Assembly (NCBI RefSeq): GCF_014205225.1
Contig: NZ_JACHNB010000001.1
Coordinates: 9,901,501 to 9,965,500 of the forward strand
Direction: 5' to 3'
DNA length: 64,000 nucleotides
Origin: Actinoplanes octamycinicus
GTDB taxonomy: Bacteria; Actinomycetota; Actinomycetes; Mycobacteriales; Micromonosporaceae
Both the position numbers and the translations under genes were made by a program. Below the pieces are notes generated by a model. It was not told where the DNA came from, did not search any database, and was given only the letters and a program-made list of their open reading frames with translations. Within the stretch, counting starts at the first letter, position 1; each line of letters starts with the position of its first letter. Positions 50,409 to 59,698 of the stretch are shown here, piece after piece.

Positions 50409-51683
50409 GTGTCCACCACAACGTTGAGCGCGGCCCTCCGCGACCGTCGCTATCTGATCACTCCCTGGCCCTGGCGGTCGGCGCTGTTCCTGGCGACCAC
50501 CGCGATCATCGCCGCCCCGATCTCCTTCGGCCTCTGGCTCGGGTTGCTCCCGCTGTTGGTGGCGGCGAACGACGTCGGGCACGGCCGCGGGCCGGACGGC
50601 GCGGTCATCTTCCTCGCCCTGGTCGGCGCCGCCGTGCTGGTCGTCGCGGCTCCGCTGGTCGCGCTGCCGGTGGCTGCCCTGGACCGGCGCCGGCTGCGGC
50701 TGGTCGACCAGCGCCCGCTGCGCGACGGCCACCACGGGGACCTGATCTCCCGGCTGCGCGACGAGGGCACCTGGCGCGCGGTGCTCTACACGCTGCTGCT
50801 CGGCCTGCTCGCCCCGCCGGTCTTCCTCGGCGCGTTCCTGGCGCTGCTCACCGAGGCGCTCCTGCTGCTCAGCCCGTTCAGCATCGGCACCTGGAACTTC
50901 GGGACGTACGAGGTGCACGGCGGCCCGCGGAGTGCCCCGCTCTGCCTGCTCGGGATCGTCCTGGCACCGGTCCTGCTCTACCTGGCCGGGGCGCTGGCCG
51001 CCGGGCACGCCGCGCTGGCCCGCCGGCTGCTCGGCGCCGGGGATCCGCTGCGGGACCAGCTCAGCGAGGTGCACCAGTCGCGAGCCCGGCTGGCCGACGC
51101 GTTCGACGCGGAGCGCCGCCGGATCGAGCGGGACCTGCACGACGGCGCCCAGCACCGGCTCACCAGCCTCACCCTGCAGCTGGGCATGGCCCGGCTGGAC
51201 CTGCCGGACGGGTCGCCGGCCGCCGAGCCGCTCGGGCTGGCGCACTCCCAGGCGAAGGAGTTGATGGTGGTGCTGCGCGACCTGGTGCACGGGATCCGGC
51301 CGCAGGTGCTGACCGACCTCGGACTGCCGGCCGCGCTGCGCGAGCTGGCCGCCAACTCGCCGATCCCGGTGACGGTCGAGGCCGAGCTCACCACCCGGCC
51401 GCCGGAGGGGATCGAGACCACGGCGTACTTCGTGGCCGCCGAGTCGCTGACCAACATCGCCAAGCACGCCCGCGCCACCGAGGCCCGGGTCCGGGTGACC
51501 GGCGACGGTACCCGGGTCGACCTGGAGATCGAGGACAACGGGCGGGGCGGCGCCGACCCGGCCGCCGGCAGCGGGCTGACCGGGCTGGCCGACCGGGTGG
51601 CCGCCGCCGGTGGCCGGCTGCTGCTGGCCAGCCCGGACGGCGGGCCGACCCTGCTGCGAGTGGAGCTGCCATGTCCGCGGTGA
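50409..51683 (+). CDS. Sensor histidine kinase, HisKA_3 type
   Basis: A 424-residue membrane kinase. Four or more hydrophobic segments occupy about residues 20-210 (SALFLATTAIIAAPISFGLWLGLLPLL, AVIFLALVGAAVLVVAAPLVALPV, LYTLLLGLLAPPVFLGAFLALLTEALLLL, CLLGIVLAPVLLYLAGALAAG). Then RIERDLHDGAQHRLTSLTLQLGMARLDLP has the phospho-acceptor His (DLHDG), and the ATPase follows with VAAESLTNIAKHA, EIEDNGRGGADP and GSGLTGLADRVA. The regulator overlaps its end by 13 nt. Confidence 0.94.
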   Translation: MSTTTLSAALRDRRYLITPWPWRSALFLATTAIIAAPISFGLWLGLLPLLVAANDVGHGRGPDGAVIFLALVGAAVLVVAAPLVALPVAALDRRRLRLVDQRPLRDGHHGDLISRLRDEGTWRAVLYTLLLGLLAPPVFLGAFLALLTEALLLLSPFSIGTWNFGTYEVHGGPRSAPLCLLGIVLAPVLLYLAGALAAGHAALARRLLGAGDPLRDQLSEVHQSRARLADAFDAERRRIERDLHDGAQHRLTSLTLQLGMARLDLPDGSPAAEPLGLAHSQAKELMVVLRDLVHGIRPQVLTDLGLPAALRELAANSPIPVTVEAELTTRPPEGIETTAYFVAAESLTNIAKHARATEARVRVTGDGTRVDLEIEDNGRGGADPAAGSGLTGLADRVAAAGGRLLLASPDGGPTLLRVELPCPR

Positions 51684-52327
51684 CCGTGCGCGTCGTGCTG
51701 GCCGAGGACGGGGTGCTGCTGCGCGAGGGCCTGATCCAGGTGCTGGGCCGGTTCGGGTTCACCGTGGTGGACGCGGTCGGCGACGCCGAGCACCTGATCA
51801 CTTCGGTCGGCGTGCACGAGCCGGACCTGGTGGTCACCGACATCAAGATGCCGCCCGGCTTCCACGACGAGGGGCTGCGGGCGGCGGTGCAGCTGCGCCG
51901 GATGCGGCCCGGGTTGCCGGTCGTGGTGCTGAGTCAGTACGTGCAGGAGGAGTACGCGTCCGACCTGATCGGCACCGGCGACGGGGTGGGCTACCTGCTC
52001 AAGGACCGGGTGGCCGACATCGAGGAGTTCGTGGCGGCGCTGCGCACCGTGCTGGCCGGCGGGACCGTGGTCGACCCGGAGGTAGTCCGGCGGCTGCTGC
52101 ACCGGCCCCGGGATCCGCTCGCCGGCCTGTCGCCCCGGGAGCGGGAGGTGCTCGGCCTGATCGCCGAGGGCCGGTCGAACTCGTCGATCGCGGGCGCCCT
52201 CTTCGTGAGTGAGACCGCCGTCGGCAAGCACGTCGGCAACATCCTGGCCAAGCTGGGCCTGCCACCCACCGACGACACCAACCGGCGGGTCATGGCGGTG
52301 CTGACCTACCTCGGCGCCCGAGCCTGA
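51671..52327 (+). CDS. Response regulator, NarL/LuxR family
   Basis: A 218-residue regulator. Receiver: VVLAEDGVLLREGL, phospho-Asp in LVVTDIKMPPG, VVVLSQYVQ and Lys in YLLKDRVAD. HTH: LSPREREVLGLIAEGRSNSSIAGALFVSETAVGKHVGNILAKLGL. It is coupled to the kinase gene (13-nt overlap). Its last 22 nt overlap the end of the convergent methyltransferase gene. Target unknown. Confidence 0.94.
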   Translation: MSAVTVRVVLAEDGVLLREGLIQVLGRFGFTVVDAVGDAEHLITSVGVHEPDLVVTDIKMPPGFHDEGLRAAVQLRRMRPGLPVVVLSQYVQEEYASDLIGTGDGVGYLLKDRVADIEEFVAALRTVLAGGTVVDPEVVRRLLHRPRDPLAGLSPREREVLGLIAEGRSNSSIAGALFVSETAVGKHVGNILAKLGLPPTDDTNRRVMAVLTYLGARA

Positions 52328-53409
52328 GCCAGGCGCCAGACGTGCGGGGCCCAGATCGGGGCGGACGGGTCGCCGTCGCGGGTGAGGGCGACCCGCCAGG
52401 CGCGCATCGGCGGGCGGCCCAGGCGCCACCAGCGGTCGATCAGAGCGGTGGCGACGGCGGTATAACGGTCCGCCTCGGCGCCGCCGGCCAGCACCGAGCC
52501 GTCCGGCAGGACCACCGCTCCCCCGGTGCCGGACTCGTCCAGCAGGGCCAGGTGGCCCTGCTCGCGGCCGGGCAGCGCGGCCAGGGTGGCCCGCCGGTGC
52601 CAGGCGCCGGCGGCGTACCAGAGATCGCGGAACGTTCCGCTGTCCAACGGGGACGCCCAGCGCGGCGGGGCGGTCTCGGTCAGGCCGGGCAGCACGCCCG
52701 CCGACGGCGGGTGGCTGCCGGCGTGCCGGGCGCCGAGCGGACCGGCCGCGCTCATGAAGCCGGACGGGCAGACCACCACGGCGGTCACCGGATCGCCGGG
52801 ACGGGCGGCCAGCACCGGGTGGTGACCGGCGTGCTCGACCGGGGCCAGCACGAACCCGTCCGGCGTGAGCTGCTCGAACCAGTGCGGCGAGAGCCCGGCG
52901 ACGCCCACGGTGACGATGACCCGGTCGTACCGGGAATCGGGTGACCCGCGATAACCGTCGCCGGCGACGATCCGCACCCCGGCGATCCCGGCCCGGGCCA
53001 GCGCGGAGCGCGCCCGCGCGGCCACGTCCGCCTGGACGTCCACACTGGTCACCTCGGCGCCCAGGGTGGCCATCAGCGCCGCGTTGTAGCCGGTCCCGGC
53101 GCCGATCTCGAGCACCCGCAGACCGGGGCGCAGGTCCAGCGCGGCCAGCATCACCGCCATCAGCGACGGCTGGCTGGAGGAGCTGACCGGCACCTCCCCG
53201 TGCAGCTTGGTGACCAGCACGTCGTTGCGGTAGACCGCGGCCAGGAACTCCGGGTCGTCCGGCTCGACCCGGCTGCCGTCGCGCCGGTGGAACCCCTCCG
53301 GCACGAACAGCTCCCGGGGCACCGTCGCGAAGGCCGCGGCCAGCTCCGTGGTGAGCGGGACGCCGTCCTGCCGGATCTGGTCGAGGAAGAGCCGCCGAGC
53401 ATCCGCCAT
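52306..53409 (-). CDS. Protein-L-isoaspartate O-methyltransferase family (extended)
   Basis: A 367-residue PCMT-like enzyme. The methyltransferase core has PSLMAVMLAALDLRPGLRVLEIGAGTGYNAALMA and RIVAGDGYRG (motifs I and II) and YDRVIVTVGVAGLSPHW. The 210-residue core is followed by about 140 extra residues, as in the actinobacterial forms that tie to peptide modification or damaged-protein repair. It would methylate isoaspartyl or C-terminal carboxylates. The ATG at 53409 has TACCGT 6 nt upstream. It ends within the 3' end of the response regulator gene. Confidence 0.87.
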   Translation of the reverse strand: MADARRLFLDQIRQDGVPLTTELAAAFATVPRELFVPEGFHRRDGSRVEPDDPEFLAAVYRNDVLVTKLHGEVPVSSSSQPSLMAVMLAALDLRPGLRVLEIGAGTGYNAALMATLGAEVTSVDVQADVAARARSALARAGIAGVRIVAGDGYRGSPDSRYDRVIVTVGVAGLSPHWFEQLTPDGFVLAPVEHAGHHPVLAARPGDPVTAVVVCPSGFMSAAGPLGARHAGSHPPSAGVLPGLTETAPPRWASPLDSGTFRDLWYAAGAWHRRATLAALPGREQGHLALLDESGTGGAVVLPDGSVLAGGAEADRYTAVATALIDRWWRLGRPPMRAWRVALTRDGDPSAPIWAPHVWRLAQARAPR

Positions 53410-53424
53410 CCCGTAACGGTACTT

Positions 53425-54597
53425 TTAAATGCCCGCCCCGGCGGCGGCCAGGCATTCCGGCACGTCATTGGCGTGGTAAGGCCACTCCGACTGCTCGATG
53501 CCGGCCAGGAACCCGGCGTAGGTGGCGGCCGACATCAACCGGGCCACCGGCCGCAGCAGCGCCACCGCCCGCTCCGGGTCGCAACCCGGCACGCCCGCCC
53601 GCCAGCGCTCCGCCCACGCCGCGAGCACCGGCTCCGGCGAGTCCAGGCCGTCGATCAGCCGCAGCAGGTCGAAAGCCGGGTTGCCGATCGCCGAGTCACC
53701 CCAGTCGACGATCACCAGGGCGCCGTCCGGATCGGTGCGCACGTTGCCCGGGTGCAGGTCGCCGTGCAGCAGCGTGTCCGGCAGGCCGCACGCCGCGACC
53801 TCGGCCAGCCGGGCCGGCAGGCCGTCGATCAGCTCGGCCAGCCCGGGGATGTCGCCCAGGTAGGGCGCGGCCACGTTGGCGAACCGGCTCGCCTCCAGCC
53901 GCCGGTCCGGCACCCCGGCGGCGAGCAGCTCGCCGGTCCGGCCGGCGAACCGCGTCTGCACCGGGTGGAAGGCCTCGGCGATCCGGCCGCACAGGTCGGC
54001 GCCCGCGCCGTAGCGGTCCTCGCCCGGCACGTGCGTGAGCAGCATCCGGCCGGCCTTGCCGGCCGCCATCACATAGGGCACCAGGCCGGGGACGACCGAG
54101 CCGACCAGGCCCAGCACGGCCGGCTCGTGCGCGAGGAAATCCGGCACCTGCTTGAGCCAGGCGACCGGGCCGGCCGGGCCGTCCATCCGCCAGATCGCGG
54201 ACAGGTTCCAGGTCCGCTGCTGCCGCGGGGTCAGCTCACCGAAGCCGAGCCGGTCCAGCACGCCGGCCGCCCAGGCCAGCGTCGCGCCCGGGCCACCGGG
54301 CTCGGCCCACGGGGCGCGCCGCGCGTGCGGCACCAGGTCGGCGCCGAGCGGGATCAGCCCGGCCGGCCGGTCCCGGGTCTCGGCGAGATAGGTGACGTGC
54401 CCGCCGGGCGGCGCCGCCCGGTCGGCGTGCAGCAGCCGCAGCACCGTGACGTCGACGCCCGCCGCGGCGACCACCTCGGCCACCTCCTGCCACCAGGGGC
54501 TCTCGACGGGGAACGGCGGCAACGCGCCGAGCAGCTCGCCGGCCGGGTCGACCAGCACCAGGGTCACGGTTCGGGACACTGCCTCATTCTCGCCCAC
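53425..54597 (-). CDS. Aminoglycoside-phosphotransferase-fold kinase
   Basis: A 390-residue protein with a phosphotransferase fold. The first 120 residues include a Nudix-like segment ([20 protein letters not shown]) of unclear role, and the kinase part has the Brenner motif LLHGDLHPGNVRTDPDG and IVDWGDSAIGNPAFDLLRLID, the catalytic Asp in HGDLHPGN and the DxD-like metal site. Such proteins phosphorylate antibiotics, sugars or thiamine-like molecules; the target is not clear. GTG start at 54597 (GGGA 6 nt upstream) or 54579. It overlaps the end of allantoicase, so it may belong to that operon. Confidence 0.8.
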   Translation of the reverse strand: MGENEAVSRTVTLVLVDPAGELLGALPPFPVESPWWQEVAEVVAAAGVDVTVLRLLHADRAAPPGGHVTYLAETRDRPAGLIPLGADLVPHARRAPWAEPGGPGATLAWAAGVLDRLGFGELTPRQQRTWNLSAIWRMDGPAGPVAWLKQVPDFLAHEPAVLGLVGSVVPGLVPYVMAAGKAGRMLLTHVPGEDRYGAGADLCGRIAEAFHPVQTRFAGRTGELLAAGVPDRRLEASRFANVAAPYLGDIPGLAELIDGLPARLAEVAACGLPDTLLHGDLHPGNVRTDPDGALVIVDWGDSAIGNPAFDLLRLIDGLDSPEPVLAAWAERWRAGVPGCDPERAVALLRPVARLMSAATYAGFLAGIEQSEWPYHANDVPECLAAAGAGI

Positions 54598-55541
54598 AGG
54601 TGATCCCGATCGGCACGGCCCAGCAGACGCAGCCGGGCCATTCCGCCGTCCGGGAAGATGTCCAGCCGGGCGTGGGTCACCTCCGGCCCGTCGAGCAGCG
54701 CGAACCGGTGCGGGGTGTCCGGGCGCAACGCGGTCCGGGGCAGCAGCTCGACCTGGTCGCCCTCGGCGGTCAACCCGGTCAGCGCCGCCCAGCCGGGGGC
54801 GTTGCCCTTGAAGTGGCTGGTGTCCAGGTCGGCGAAGCGCAGCCGGGCCGGGGCGGCGAGCTGGACCAGCACCCAGTCGTTGGCGTCGTCCCGGCGGCGG
54901 GCGGTCTCCCAGCCGTCGCCCATGTTCAGCGCCAGGCCGGGCATCAGCATCCGCTGCGGGTGGCCGTAGAACATGTTGCTGCAGTCGACGACCCGGCCGC
55001 CGTACTCGGCGGCGGCCACGTCGAACACCTCGGGCAGCAGCGCCGGGTCGGGCAGCACCTCGCCGTGCACGCGCAGCCGGGCCACCCCGCCGTCCGGGTA
55101 GATCATGAGCCGCACGTGGGTGTACCGCCGCGGATCGCTGATCGGGAACGGGTTGCTGCTGTCGCCCTTCAGCTCGGCGCGGGGCAGCAGCTCGGTCCAG
55201 TCGGCCGCGGCCAGCTCGGCCGGCCCGGGATAGCCGGGCAGCGCGGTCGCGTCGACGGAGGCGTACGGCGGAAAGTTGCCGGTGAAGAACGAGGTGTCCA
55301 CGTCCACGCCGCGGATCACCCCGGGGGCGCCCAGCCGGATCACCGCGAAGTCGTGCCCGGGGCTGCGCCGGCGGCGGGTCTCCCAGCCGTCGTACACCTG
55401 GCCCTTGTGGTCGAAGGTCTTCGGCGCGTGCCCGGGCGCGGACGGCAGCACCAGGTGGTCGGCCGCGGCGAAGAACTCGTCGTTGGCGTACACCACGCCG
55501 CCGCCGAACGCCCGGGAGGCGAGGTCGGGCAGATCCTTCAT
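54564..55541 (-). CDS. alc: Allantoicase
   Basis: Hydrolyses allantoate to ureidoglycolate and urea in purine degradation. A 325-residue protein with the two-module allantoicase repeat: [55 protein letters not shown] and [41 protein letters not shown], each carrying the WETRRR motif. The N-terminus is [25 protein letters not shown] at 55541 overlaps the allantoinase stop by 4 nt (ATGA), and a kinase-like gene overlaps its own end. Confidence 0.95.
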   Translation of the reverse strand: MKDLPDLASRAFGGGVVYANDEFFAAADHLVLPSAPGHAPKTFDHKGQVYDGWETRRRRSPGHDFAVIRLGAPGVIRGVDVDTSFFTGNFPPYASVDATALPGYPGPAELAAADWTELLPRAELKGDSSNPFPISDPRRYTHVRLMIYPDGGVARLRVHGEVLPDPALLPEVFDVAAAEYGGRVVDCSNMFYGHPQRMLMPGLALNMGDGWETARRRDDANDWVLVQLAAPARLRFADLDTSHFKGNAPGWAALTGLTAEGDQVELLPRTALRPDTPHRFALLDGPEVTHARLDIFPDGGMARLRLLGRADRDHLWARMRQCPEP

Positions 55542-56851
55542 CGTTCCCCCCTGAGCAGAAGTCGTCCGCCGGGCTGAGCGCCGGTGACCGGCCGGCCCCG
55601 GAGCCACGTCGTGCGGACCACGCCGTGCAGGGCCGCTCCGGCGTACGGCGTCACCGGGTTCTTGTGGTGCAGCGCATGCGGGTCGACCACGAACGTGGCG
55701 TCCGGGTCGAACGCCACCAGGTCCGCGTCGGCGCCGACCGCGATCCGGCCCTTGTGCGGCAGGCCGGCCAGGTCGGCCGGGCGGGTCGCCATCCAGCTCA
55801 CCACCTCGGCGAGCGGATGCCCACGCTCGCGGGCCGCGGTCCAGACCACCGGCAGGCCCAGCTGCACCGACGCGATGCCGCCCCAGGCCGCCGCGAAGTC
55901 GCCGGTGTCCCGGCGTTTCAGCTCCGGTGTGCACGGCGAGTGGTCGCTGACCACGCAGGTGATCAGGCCGTCGGCCAGGGCCGCCCAGAGCCGGTCCGCG
56001 TTGGCCGCGTCGCGGATCGGCGGGCAGCACTTGAACTCGGTGGCGCCGTCCGGGATCCGGCCGGCGTCCAGGGTGAGGTAGTGCGGGCAGGTCTCCGCGG
56101 TGACCCGGACCCCGTCGGCCCGGGCCTGGGCGATCAGCGGCAGCGCGGACGCCGCGGACAGGTGCAGGATGTGCACCCGCCGGCCGGTCTCCCGGGCGAC
56201 CGCGATCGCGGTGGCCACCGCGGCGTGCTCGGCGTCGGCCGGGCGGGACGCCAGGAAGTCGGCGTAGGCGGCCGAGCCGGCCGCGTCGTGCAGGTGGTCC
56301 GGGTCCTCGGCGTGGATCACGAACAGCGCGTCGGCGGCGGCCATCGCGGCGGCCAGCTGGTCCCGGTCGACCGGCGGGAACTCCGGCACACCGGAGTCGG
56401 CCAGGAAGGCCTTGAAGCCGAAGACCCCGGCGGCGTGCAACTCGGGCAGGTCGGCGGCGTTGCCCGGGATCGCGCCGCCCCAGAAGCCGACGTCGACGTG
56501 GCACTGCCCGGTGGCGGCGGCCCGCTTGGCGCGCAGCGCCGCGGTGTTCACCGTCGGCGGCAGGCTGTTCAGCGGCATGTCGATGATCGTGGTGACGCCG
56601 CCGGCCGCGGCCGCCCGGGTCGCGCTGGCGAAACCCTCCCACTCGGTTCGGCCCGGCTCGTTGACGTGCACGTGCGTGTCGACCAGGCCGGGCAGCAGCA
56701 CGAGGTCGCCCAGGTCGGTCTCGATGTCCGCCACCGGCTCCGCGTCGTAGGGCCGGATCGCGGTGATCCGCCCGTCCGTCACCACGACCGCCGCCGGGCC
56801 CTCCCGGTCCGGCAGGATCGTCCGCCGGGACCGCACCACCAGATCCCCCAT
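55538..56851 (-). CDS. allB: Allantoinase
   Basis: Opens the ring of allantoin to allantoate. A 437-residue cyclic amidohydrolase with [17 protein letters not shown] (first metal His pair), FKAFLADSG (carbamylated Lys), [15 protein letters not shown] and VSDHSPCT (metal Asp), matching AllB. The ATG at 56851 has TAGGGT 6 nt upstream (leaderless). It is first in a two- or three-gene operon with allantoicase. Confidence 0.95.
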   Translation of the reverse strand: MGDLVVRSRRTILPDREGPAAVVVTDGRITAIRPYDAEPVADIETDLGDLVLLPGLVDTHVHVNEPGRTEWEGFASATRAAAAGGVTTIIDMPLNSLPPTVNTAALRAKRAAATGQCHVDVGFWGGAIPGNAADLPELHAAGVFGFKAFLADSGVPEFPPVDRDQLAAAMAAADALFVIHAEDPDHLHDAAGSAAYADFLASRPADAEHAAVATAIAVARETGRRVHILHLSAASALPLIAQARADGVRVTAETCPHYLTLDAGRIPDGATEFKCCPPIRDAANADRLWAALADGLITCVVSDHSPCTPELKRRDTGDFAAAWGGIASVQLGLPVVWTAARERGHPLAEVVSWMATRPADLAGLPHKGRIAVGADADLVAFDPDATFVVDPHALHHKNPVTPYAGAALHGVVRTTWLRGRPVTGAQPGGRLLLRGER

Positions 56852-56864
56852 GATCCGACCCTAG

Positions 56865-56946
56865 TCGCGATTTGTTTCGGCGCGACCCTTCGCTGATCTC
56901 CGAACTCGCGATTTGCTTCGGCGCGGCCCTTCGCTAGTCTCCGAGC
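56865..56946. repeat. 41-bp direct repeat in the allB-glutaredoxin promoter gap
   Basis: TCGCGATTTGYTTCGGCGCGRCCCTTCGCT occurs from 56865 and again from 56906, 41 bp apart. The right copy leads into TAGTCT (56935-56940), a -10 box 6 nt before the glutaredoxin ATG; the left copy has a different ending. It lies just upstream of the divergent allB -10 (56858-56863, read on the minus strand). Confidence 0.85.
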
Positions 56947-57357
56947 ATGACGCGACGGTGGCGAATCTCCGCGGTGGCCGCGGTGGCCGGCCTGCTGGTC
57001 GCCGGCGGGGAACTGGTCACCGGGTCGCCCGGCAGCGCGGCGCTCCTGCTGGCCGTCTTCCTGCTCCTGGCGGTGGTGACGTCGCCGCTGGTCTTCCCGC
57101 GCACGGTCGCCACGGGCGGCGACCGCCCGGTGATCTACTGGCGCCCCGGCTGTCCCTACTGTCTGCGGCTGCGGACCGTGCTCGGCCCGCGGGCGGCCCG
57201 GTTCCAGTGGGTCGACATCTGGCAGGACTCGGAGGCCGCGGCGATCGTCCGCGGCATCGCCGACGGCAACGAGACCGTGCCGACGGTGGTCATCGACGGG
57301 CAGGGCTTCGTCAATCCGGATCCGCGCTGGGTGAAGGAGAAACTGCAGACCGCTTGA
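56947..57357 (+). CDS. Membrane-anchored glutaredoxin-like protein
   Basis: A 136-residue protein. Two transmembrane helices (ISAVAAVAGLLVAGGELV and SAALLLAVFLLLAVVTSPLV) lead into a glutaredoxin domain with active-site CPYC (WRPGCPYCLRL), the cis-Pro motif ETVPTVVID and a closing GFVNPDPRW. It resembles mycoredoxin-type enzymes, which reduce mixed disulfides of mycothiol. The catalytic domain would face the cytoplasm if both helices span the membrane. Confidence 0.88.
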   Translation: MTRRWRISAVAAVAGLLVAGGELVTGSPGSAALLLAVFLLLAVVTSPLVFPRTVATGGDRPVIYWRPGCPYCLRLRTVLGPRAARFQWVDIWQDSEAAAIVRGIADGNETVPTVVIDGQGFVNPDPRWVKEKLQTA

Positions 57358-57707
57358 CGGTACGGATCCGCCCCGCCCCGATCGTGCCTTGCGCGCCACC
57401 TCGCCCCGCCTCGCCTGGGCCTTGCGCGCCGCCCCGCTCCGCCTCAGCCTTTGTTCGCCGCCCCGCCTCGCCTCGGCCTTGCGCGCCGCCCCGCTCCGCC
57501 TCAGCCTTTGTTCGCCGCCCCGCTCCGCCTCGGCCTTTGTTCGCCGCCCCGCTCCGCCTCGGCCTTGTGCGCCGCGCCGCTCCGCCTTGTGCGCTACCCC
57601 GCTCCGCCTCGGCCTTGTGCGCCGCGCCGCTCCGCCTTGTGCGCCACCCCGCTCCGCCTTGTGCGCCGCCTCGCTTCTGACTTGCGCGCCACCTGCCTCT
57701 GTCGGCG
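57358..57707. repeat. 29-bp GC-rich tandem repeat region
   Basis: A 350-bp gap dominated from about 57380 to 57680 by a unit near GCCCCGCTCCGCCTCGGCCTTTGTTC, starts spaced 28-29 bp (57431, 57460, 57488, 57517, 57546), then shorter variants. It lies between the glutaredoxin gene and the convergent Cys-rich gene. Frames through it look like low-complexity Ala/Arg/Pro polymers and are not supported as genes. Confidence 0.85.
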
Positions 57708-58118
57708 TCACGCTGCGAGGCCGGCCAGCTCGTGCGGTCGCTCGCGGTGTGCCGGGCGCACGTGCGTCCAGCGCAGGAAGCGGTCGAACATCTCGTGCGG
57801 CGGCCGCCGCGGCAGGTCCACCACGGCCTGCTCCAGGTGCCCGGACATGTAGAGGGCCAGCGATACCCGGTCCGCCTCGGCCGCCAGGATGGCCCGGGCC
57901 GGCTCGCACGGCCAGGCCGATCCGCACGACCGGCACTCCCAGGACGGGCGTTCCCAGGTGTGCTCCGGATCGTCGTCCTCGGTGAGGTGCAGACTGCGGG
58001 TGACCGACGGCGGCGGGATCGTCGCCGCGTCCGGGCACGGGTACCACTCACACCCGCAGGAACATCGTTTCCTCCAGGGCGCGTACCAGACTCGTACCGG
58101 TTCGTGTCGCACCTTCAT
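57708..58118 (-). CDS. Cys-rich conserved hypothetical protein
   Basis: A 136-residue protein with two Cys clusters, CSCGCEWYPCPD (about 19-30) and CRSCGSAWPCEPAR (about 62-75), possible zinc or Fe-S sites, and a helical C-terminal half (ILAAEADRVSLALYMSGHLEQAVVDL). It resembles small actinobacterial proteins of unknown function that carry CxxPWPC-type motifs. ATG at 58118. The C-terminus abuts the repeat region. Confidence 0.68.
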   Translation of the reverse strand: MKVRHEPVRVWYAPWRKRCSCGCEWYPCPDAATIPPPSVTRSLHLTEDDDPEHTWERPSWECRSCGSAWPCEPARAILAAEADRVSLALYMSGHLEQAVVDLPRRPPHEMFDRFLRWTHVRPAHRERPHELAGLAA

Positions 58119-58544
58119 CGCCTCCCGGCGGTCCCGGCGTCCTGTCGCCGGCTGATGCTGGGTTGTACGTATCCGGCACGCTCCGGTTCGAGGTCATCGA
58201 CAATTCGACGGCCGCGGATGGTGCACGTTCTGCGGTTTCCGGCGGGTGTGAACGGCCGCTCCCGGGGGCAGCGGGGCGCCTCCACGACTCCTGCAATCGG
58301 CCCGCCCGCGCAACCTCACCGCGAACCCGCCCACGCCCCCTCACCGCGACCTGCCCACGCACCTCCTCACCGCGACCGCTCTCGCAACCCCCACCGCGCC
58401 CGCGCGACCCGCCCTCGCGACCCTCACCGCGATCTGCCCTCGCGACCCGCCCCCGCGACCCCGACCGCGACTCTCACCACGACCCGCCCCCGGCGACCCC
58501 GATCGCAACTCTCACCACGACCCGCCCCCGCGACCCCGACCTCT
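58119..58544. repeat. Gene-free region with CGCGACC repeats
   Basis: A 426-bp gap. From about 58310 to 58550 it is low-complexity sequence with CGCGACC(C/T) words, ending in two near-copies of a 36-bp unit containing CTCACCACGACCCGCCCCCG. The left half has no clear pattern. No gene is supported. Confidence 0.65.
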
Positions 58545-59681
58545 TCAGACCAGAGTGAGCAGCTGCTCTCGGGGGAAGCCGGCGTCCGTCAGGGCGCCGC
58601 AGTCCAGGCCGCGCAGCAGATAGCCCGCCAGGGCACGGGCCGTCGCCGGCTCGTCCAGGATGCCGCTGTCCTGGCGGTCCAGGTAGCGCCGCAGCCGGGT
58701 GACCGCCGCGTCCCGCCCGTCGCGGAAGAACGCGTAGGTCGCCGCGAATCGGCTGGGCAGCTGCGCCGGGTGCAGATCCCAGCCCTGGTAGAACCCGCGC
58801 TCCAGGGACCGGCGGACCAGCCGGTGGTGCAACCGCCAGGCGGCGTGCACGGCGGCGCGGTCGCCGATCGGCAGGATGTTGGTCGAGCCGTCGCTCAGGC
58901 GCACACCGGTCTGCGCCGCGGCGGCCTGCATCACCGCCTTGGCGTAGTCGGCGGCCGGGTGCTCCATCGACTGGTGGGCGGCGGCCACCCCGGCGGCGGC
59001 ACTGTAGTCGTAGGTGCCGTAGTGCAGCCCGGTGCACCGGCCCTGAGCCGCGGTGATCAGGCGGGCGACGGTGGCCGTGCCATCGGCGGCGAGGACTGCC
59101 GAGGGCAGCTCGACCTGGATCTCGAAGGTCAGAGATCCGGGGCGGAGACCGTACCCCAGCTCGAGTCTCTCGCAGACCGCGACCATCGCCGCCACCTGGT
59201 CGGGGCCGCTCACCTTGGGCAGCGTGATGGTGAAGGGGTCCGGAAAGGACTCCAGGAACAGGTCGAGGGTGCGCAGCGCGCGGCGCCGGGTGGGCGCCTC
59301 CAGCGACTTGATCCGCAGGCCGACGAACGGCGGGCGCGGGCCGGCGCGGAGGATCGCGGCGGCCTCGCGCACCGCGGCGTCCTCCTGGTCGTCGTCGCGA
59401 ACGCCGTACCCGTCCTCGAAGTCGACGCGCAGGTCCTCGATCGGCTCCCGGCTCAGCTTCTCCCGGACCGCCGGGTCGGGCCACGGAAAATCGTGCTCGT
59501 CCATCGCGGCCAGCGCGATCGCGCCCCAATCGCGGAACCCGCTGAGCCGGTCGGCCGGCACGTAGACGGTGTGCACGGGTTGCCGCCCGGCGCGCTCCCC
59601 CGGGTATCGGGCCCGGAGGAACGCGTCGTGGGCAGCGAGGCGCCCATCGATCTCGGAGTAATCATGATCGGACAGGCGCAT
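58545..59681 (-). CDS. Aldolase-type protein, DUF6986 (HpcH/citrate lyase beta-like)
   Basis: A 378-residue TIM-barrel protein of the HpcH/HpaI aldolase or citrate-lyase beta class. It has VDFEDGYGVRDDDQEDAAVRE (acidic metal site), PFVGLRIKSLEAPTRRR, PDPFTITLPKVSGPDQV, FEIQVELP and ERGFYQGWDLHPAQLPSRFAATYAFFRD. It starts 17 bp after malate synthase and so shares its operon, as in other actinobacteria where it accompanies malate synthase and purine-degradation genes. Its reaction is not known; a malyl- or ureidoglycolate-related aldol cleavage is a guess. Confidence 0.83.
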   Translation of the reverse strand: MRLSDHDYSEIDGRLAAHDAFLRARYPGERAGRQPVHTVYVPADRLSGFRDWGAIALAAMDEHDFPWPDPAVREKLSREPIEDLRVDFEDGYGVRDDDQEDAAVREAAAILRAGPRPPFVGLRIKSLEAPTRRRALRTLDLFLESFPDPFTITLPKVSGPDQVAAMVAVCERLELGYGLRPGSLTFEIQVELPSAVLAADGTATVARLITAAQGRCTGLHYGTYDYSAAAGVAAAHQSMEHPAADYAKAVMQAAAAQTGVRLSDGSTNILPIGDRAAVHAAWRLHHRLVRRSLERGFYQGWDLHPAQLPSRFAATYAFFRDGRDAAVTRLRRYLDRQDSGILDEPATARALAGYLLRGLDCGALTDAGFPREQLLTLV

Positions 59682-59698
59682 GTGACTCCCCGGATTCG

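Noticed and set aside
57389..57985. Plus-strand frames of Ala/Pro/Arg repeats in the 29-bp array
   Set aside because: They are translations of the repeat and run into the Cys-rich gene on the other strand.
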